In this document: positions 59,579 to 64,000 of the stretch, one piece after another
How positions within the stretch are numbered: position 1 is the first letter of the stretch
How the letters are laid out: each line of letters starts with the position of its first letter
NCBI GenBank assembly: GCA_963781035.1
Contig: CAWAEN010000015.1
Span: 1-64,000 of the forward strand
Direction of reading: 5' to 3'
Source: SZUA-35 sp963781035
GTDB taxonomy: Bacteria > Actinomycetota > Acidimicrobiia > Acidimicrobiales > SZUA-35
Length of the DNA stretch: 64,000 nt
The notes under the pieces: generated by a model
Told to the model about the DNA's origin: nothing
Seen by the model: only the letters and a program-made list of their open reading frames with translations
Database searches by the model: none
Position numbers and translations under genes: made by a program

Positions 59579-60730
59579 ATGGCACGAGCGCTACCTCCAG
59601 GGATTCGACAGAAGCGACCCGGCTACTACGAAGTTCGCGTGTACGGCGGCAAGGATCCGCTGACGGGTCGGCAGCGTCAGGTCTCGCGAGCTGTGCGAGG
59701 AACGCTCAAGGAGGCGAAGGCGCTTCGAGCGGCGCTTGTCGTCGAAGTCGAGACGCAAGGCGTGGCGGCGAACTCGAGCGTGGCGGAGCTCTTCGAGGCT
59801 GTGATCCAGCATCTCGAGTCGATCGGCCGCGAAGCGACGACCATCGTCGGGTACCGCCAGATCGCGAAAGACGCTGGCGCGCAGTTCGGATCGACGTCGC
59901 TTCGGAAGCTGAGGGCGTCGCACCTCGATGGCTACTACGGCCACATGCTCAAGACCGGACGCAGTCCGGCAACCGTCAAGCGCCATCACGCCTTCATCCG
60001 CCGCTCGCTCAAACAGGCGTACAAGTGGGGATGGGTTCAGGAGAACGTCGCCGACCGAGCCTCTCCCCCGTCGGAGCCGAAACGCATCATCGAGCTGCAG
60101 ACTGACGAGGCCATCATCGAACTCATCGCCGAGGCCGACAAGGCTCGCCGGCCCGAGCTCGGCGTGGCGATGCGTCTGCTCGCGTCGACAGGCGGACGTC
60201 GTGGCGAGGTGTGCGGATTGAAGTGGAAGGACTTCGATCCCGAGTCAGGTGTCTGCCGCATTCGGCGAGCGGTCAAGCACGCCAACGGCGAGATCATCAT
60301 CGGTGACGTCAAGACCCATCAGGAACGAAGCCTTCAACTCGACGACGGCACGATGGTGATGCTCGCCACGCACAAGAAGTTGATGACGAAGCGAGCACGG
60401 ATCGCGGGGCAACGCCTCTCGCCCGAAGCGTTCATCTTGAGCGAAAGCCCGAATGGCTCCGAGCCGTGGCAGCCGAACAAACTCACGCAGGCCTTCGGGC
60501 GGCTCCGCAAGCGGACCGGTTTCACCGGCCGGCTGCAAGACCTCCGCCACTGGCATGCATCTCGCTTGCTCAACGCTGGCGAGGCGCCGGTCGTGGTCGC
60601 TCAGCGTCTTGGTCACGGCGATCCGGCGACGACGCACAAGTGGTACGCACACGCCATGCCCCGAGGGGATCGCCGAGCCGCCGACCTCATCGGTGGCGTA
60701 CTGGATGTCGCCCAGGACGGAAACTCGTAG
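59579..60730 (+). CDS. Tyrosine-type site-specific integrase
   Basis: I use ATG 59,579 (MARALPPGIRQKRPGYYEVRVYGGKDPLTG), which starts the usual AP2-like arm-binding domain; longer frames cross the tRNA. 383 residues. SAM-like core-binding domain at residues about 55-160 (SVAELFEAVIQHLESIGREA). Catalytic domain: STGGRRGEVCGLKW (Arg I), a Lys in VKTHQERS, LQDLRHWHASRLL (His-x-x-Arg variant: DLRHWHAS) and LGHGDPATTHKWYAHAM with Tyr. This recombines the element at the adjacent tRNA-Arg gene. Confidence 0.95.
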   Translation: MARALPPGIRQKRPGYYEVRVYGGKDPLTGRQRQVSRAVRGTLKEAKALRAALVVEVETQGVAANSSVAELFEAVIQHLESIGREATTIVGYRQIAKDAGAQFGSTSLRKLRASHLDGYYGHMLKTGRSPATVKRHHAFIRRSLKQAYKWGWVQENVADRASPPSEPKRIIELQTDEAIIELIAEADKARRPELGVAMRLLASTGGRRGEVCGLKWKDFDPESGVCRIRRAVKHANGEIIIGDVKTHQERSLQLDDGTMVMLATHKKLMTKRARIAGQRLSPEAFILSESPNGSEPWQPNKLTQAFGRLRKRTGFTGRLQDLRHWHASRLLNAGEAPVVVAQRLGHGDPATTHKWYAHAMPRGDRRAADLIGGVLDVAQDGNS

Positions 60731-60818
60731 ACCAGTTGGCAAGTGGGGCGGGGCCGGAATCGTCGTGAACCCGGACAAGATGTCACAAATCGGGAGATGA
60801 CTGGCACGTAGGAGAGGT

Positions 60819-61175
60819 ATGGATTCCTCTGCTTCTGTACCGAACGTGCCTGATTTGCTCACGGTTGAGGAGGCCGCCAGGGTCCTCCGCATCGGCAGGA
60901 CGAAGGCGTATGCACTGACTCAGGCGTGGCGTGACTCCGGCGGCGAGTCCGGCATCCCTGTCATCGAGATCGGCGGCCTGCGCGTCCCCAGAGCCCGGCT
61001 CGAGGAGATGATCGGCGCACCGATCCTGTCGTCTCCCGTCCAAGGGATGACAGCGCCCACCGGAGCAGACCAACGGCTCCCGGAGCTTCGGTCAATCGAC
61101 GGCGAAGTCGCCGACTCCCTCCCCGCTGAGGACGCCGCAGACGACGCTCAAGCCGTCCTGCCGTTCTCGGCCTGA
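60819..61175 (+). CDS. Excisionase-like winged helix DNA-binding protein
   Basis: The 118-residue protein has LLTVEEAARVLRIGRTKAYALTQAWRDSGGESGIPVIEIGGLRVPRARLEEMIG, the MerR/excisionase fold with a wing reading IEIGGLRVPRARLEEM. It sits directly after the integrase on the same strand, as Xis genes do in actinobacterial integrative elements. The C-terminal 45 residues are acidic and disordered. It would direct excision or repress the integrase. Confidence 0.85.
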   Translation: MDSSASVPNVPDLLTVEEAARVLRIGRTKAYALTQAWRDSGGESGIPVIEIGGLRVPRARLEEMIGAPILSSPVQGMTAPTGADQRLPELRSIDGEVADSLPAEDAADDAQAVLPFSA

Positions 61176-61295
61176 CACCCGGAACGGCCTCGGCGCATGC
61201 CTCGGGAAAGATCCAACACTCCAAGGACAGACGGGTGCACACCTTGCGGGGTGCTTGACCTGCCCGACTTCCCGGATCGTTCTCGAGGGCGGGTC

Positions 61296-64000
61296 ATGAC
61301 TGTTCGGGTCACCACGTTGAAGGGGACCGATGCCGGGTCGTACTACGTCGACGCGTTGCCGAACTATTACCTCGACGCCGACGAACCCCGAGGCCGCTGG
61401 CACGGCAAGGCCGCTGGCGTTCTCGGCCTGTCGGGTGAGGTTGGTGACGACGAGTTCCTGAACTTGATGGCCGGCGCCTACCCACACGACCCCTCCCTAC
61501 GCCTCGGACGGGCGTACGGGGAGAACTCGGTCCGAGGATTCGACATCACCGCTTCGGCACCGAAGTCGATGTCGGTCCTGTTCGCTGTCGGCAGCCCGCA
61601 AGTTCGTGCGGACGTTCTGGCATCACACGACGCCGGCGTCCAAGCGATCATCCAATGGGTCGAGAACACAGCCCACACCCGCTTCCGCATTAACGGCGAC
61701 ATCGCCACCGTCGACGCCAAGGAATCGTCGCCGCGACATTCCGGCAGCACACCTCCCGCGCCCTCGACCCCCAGTTACATACTCACATCGTTGTCCCGAA
61801 CCGGGTCCTGTCCCCCGACGGAAGATGGCTCGCCCTCGACGCCCGCACCCTGAAACTCGATCAACGCACCGCGTCAGCGATCTACCACGCCACGATGCGC
61901 ACCGAACTCACCGCACGCCTCGGTGTCGAGTTCGAACCGACGTCGTGAACGGCATCGCCGACATCGCCCACATCCCGGCCGAGGTCTTGTCCGAGTTCTC
62001 AACCCGAACAGGAGCGATCGACAGGCGGTTGGACGAGAAGATCGACCGGTTCGTCGACACCTTCGACCGAGACCCAACACCACGCGAACGGTGGCGACTC
62101 GAACGAGAAGCCGTCACCGACAGCCGCCCAGCGAAAGCCAAAGACGTCAACGCCGCCGAACTCCACCACCGTTGGTCAAAGCAGCTCGAAGACCTCGGCA
62201 TCGAGCCGGGATCGTTGGAGCGGTTCGCCACCGGCCAGATCGCTGGGCGGTCGTTGACCGATCGTGATTGGAAGATCGCATCCAATGGCGCCATGAAAGA
62301 GCTCGAGGAATCGCAGTCTTCGTGGCGCCCAGCTGAACTCAGCAGGGCGATCGCACGACAACTCCCGACCGACACCATCCAGAACACCGCCGACTTCGTC
62401 GACAGGCTCGAGGCCTGGACGCAACGCACGATCGTTGGGCAGTGCGTCGACATCTCCCAACCAATCCCCGACGACGTTCCGGTCCGACGTGACGGCCGCC
62501 CCTACTCCGAACCGGCAACCGACCGGGCATTGACGACGACGGTCATTCTCGAACAAGAAGACGACCTCGCCGCGTGGGCCGACCGCCGCAGCCACGTCAC
62601 CGGTGTTCCCAACACCCACGCACCGTCGCGTTCGCTCGTCGAGCTGTCGGGGCCGCAAACTGAGGCCGCAGCCGCCGTCGCCGGGGACGCTGACCTCGTC
62701 ATGGTTGTCGGGCCGGCCGGTACCGGGAAGACAACTGCGCTCTCCCCCGCCGTCGCACAACTCAAGGCGGAGGGGCGTGTGGTGTTTGGTGTCGCACCGT
62801 CCGCAGCGGCCGCCGACGTCCTGAGTTCCGAGACGGGCGTGAACGCTGACACGATCGACAAACTCCTCCACGAACACCAACATCCCAACGGTCCGTCCAA
62901 CGTTTCAACCTTCCGGCACGGATCGACGCTGATCGTTGACGAAGCCGGGATGGTGTCGACCAGCCACCTCGCACACCTCACGATCCTCGCCGACGAGAAA
63001 CACTGGCGGGTCGCGATGGTCGGCGACCCGATGCAGTTCTCCGCCATCGGCAGAGGCGGCATGTTCCAACACCTCCTCGACACCCACCCCAGCATCGAAC
63101 TCGACACCGTCCGCCGATTCCACGCATCCATGGGAACGCGAAGCCTCACTCCAACTCCGCCGAGGCAACCCCGACATCGTGGACGTCTACGACGCACACG
63201 GTCGGATCCAACACGGCACCACCACACGCATGGACCGCAACGCCATCAACGACTGGCTCCAACATCGCGAGGCCGGGGCCGACGTGCTGCTGCTCGCGCC
63301 GTCGAACGAGACCGTCACCCGACTCAACCACACAGCACAACAAGCCCTCATCCAGACAGGCTTGCTCGACACCTCGGGGTGGCGGCTCGAGACACCAGCC
63401 GGCTACCGGTTGCATGTCGGCGATGAGATCGTCACCCGACGCAACCAACGCACCATCACCACTCCGCCCAACACTCGGTCAAGAACCGCGACCGCTGGAC
63501 CATCACCGCGATCGACACCGACGGCTCCATCACGCCAACCGCACCGGCGGCCCGCGGAGTCGGTGCGGCTGCCAGCGAACTACGTCCAACAACACGTCGA
63601 ACTCGGCTACGCCCAAACCAGCCACGCCGCCCAAGGACGCACCGTCGACCACTCCCTCCTCGTCCTCGACACCCCAACCAACAGCCCCGGCATCTACGTC
63701 GCCCTCACCCGCGGCCGCCATTCGAACACCGCCTACGTCACCGCACCCGACCACCCCGCCGCAATCGACATCATCGCAACCGCCGTCACCAACCAATGGA
63801 TCGACCAACCAGCACGAGTCCGCCAACACGAACTCGCACCGGACCCCGCCTCCCCGGACAACTCCCGACAGACGAGGTCGACCGCCTCCGGCAACGCCAG
63901 GACCAACTCGCCAAATCATCAACAACCTGGACCCCAACTCGGCCGAGCCCGACGTCAGCTGGAGAAGCTCACCTCCGACCGACACGCGATCTCCAAGCAA
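61296..64000 (+). CDS. MobF (TrwC-type) relaxase-helicase, runs off the right edge; several frameshifts
   Basis: Begins MTVRVTTLKGTDAGSYYVDAL with the paired catalytic tyrosines. Relaxase: DPSLRLGRAYGENSVRGFDITASAPKSMSVLFAVGS and, after a shift near 61,727, DPQLHTHIVVPNRVL (HxH metal triad). A shift near 61,940 leads to the linker and the RecD-like helicase with DADLVMVVGPAGTGKTTALSPAV (Walker A), STLIVDEAGMV (Walker B) and VGDPMQFSAIGRGG. Shifts near 63,130, 63,466 and 63,545 precede YAQTSHAAQGRTVDHSLLVL and ALTRGRHS, helicase motifs V-VI. It nicks oriT and unwinds the transferred strand in conjugation. No partner mating gene is in the window. Confidence 0.92.

Overview
The window joins two unlike pieces of DNA. 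Positions 1 to about 17,820 are a fragment of a tailed-phage or prophage genome (portal and head-cargo genes; visibly lower GC and codon use unlike the rest). From about 17,820 to 64,000 is a high-GC actinobacterial chromosome. Gene content (glycine riboswitch with gcvT-gcvP, menaquinone methyltransferase, a DUF3499-like protein, GTG starts, short ATGA overlaps) suggests an Acidimicrobiia/Ilumatobacter-like organism. That assignment is inference from style, not a database match.

Phage piece. Positions 1-2,860 are a reverse-complement, indel-ridden copy of 2,876-5,789, so the left end is a fold-back palindrome, most likely a sequencing or amplification artefact. The right arm and what follows carry a same-strand run of very large mosaic proteins. 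The first holds a metallopeptidase tail, an ADP-ribosyltransferase, a GNAT acetyltransferase and an InPase-type domain, in the style of phage 'polyvalent' proteins. Next come a protein with a duplicated unknown domain, an 840-aa protein ending in a RelA/SpoT-type domain, and an acidic repeat protein ending in a Cys/His motif. Eight copies of a HKY...PDGKGGW...Y box link these proteins. They are followed by a portal gene interrupted by two inteins (one mini-intein, one with a LAGLIDADG endonuclease), a small structural-type gene, several tiny genes, a simple-repeat tract and a gene cut off at the junction.

Chromosome piece. The junction truncates an ABC exporter subunit whose partner lies upstream in the same operon. 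Then come a 2OG-oxygenase-like gene, Ppx/GppA, PrmA, nitronate monooxygenase, a two-domain sulfurtransferase, a lytic transglycosylase, a broken GMC oxidoreductase, uridine phosphorylase, a beta-propeller-like lipoprotein, an APH-like kinase, AlaX, SurE, a tandem glycine riboswitch with gcvT and gcvP, a decayed and gene-poor patch (38.4-42.2 kb), an XdhC-like gene with two sulfotransferases, an HD protein with an alkyltransferase-like protein, a GH3 glycosidase, ArfB, a rhodanese, a trypsin-like protease, a diacylglycerol-kinase-like gene, UbiE/MenG and an MFS transporter.

Right end. A tRNA-Arg(CCT) is followed at once by a tyrosine integrase, an excisionase-like gene and a MobF relaxase-helicase running off the edge: the start of an integrative conjugative or mobilizable element. 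Single-base frameshifts occur in many otherwise intact genes in both pieces, which points to an unpolished long-read consensus; most frameshifted genes here are probably intact in the organism.
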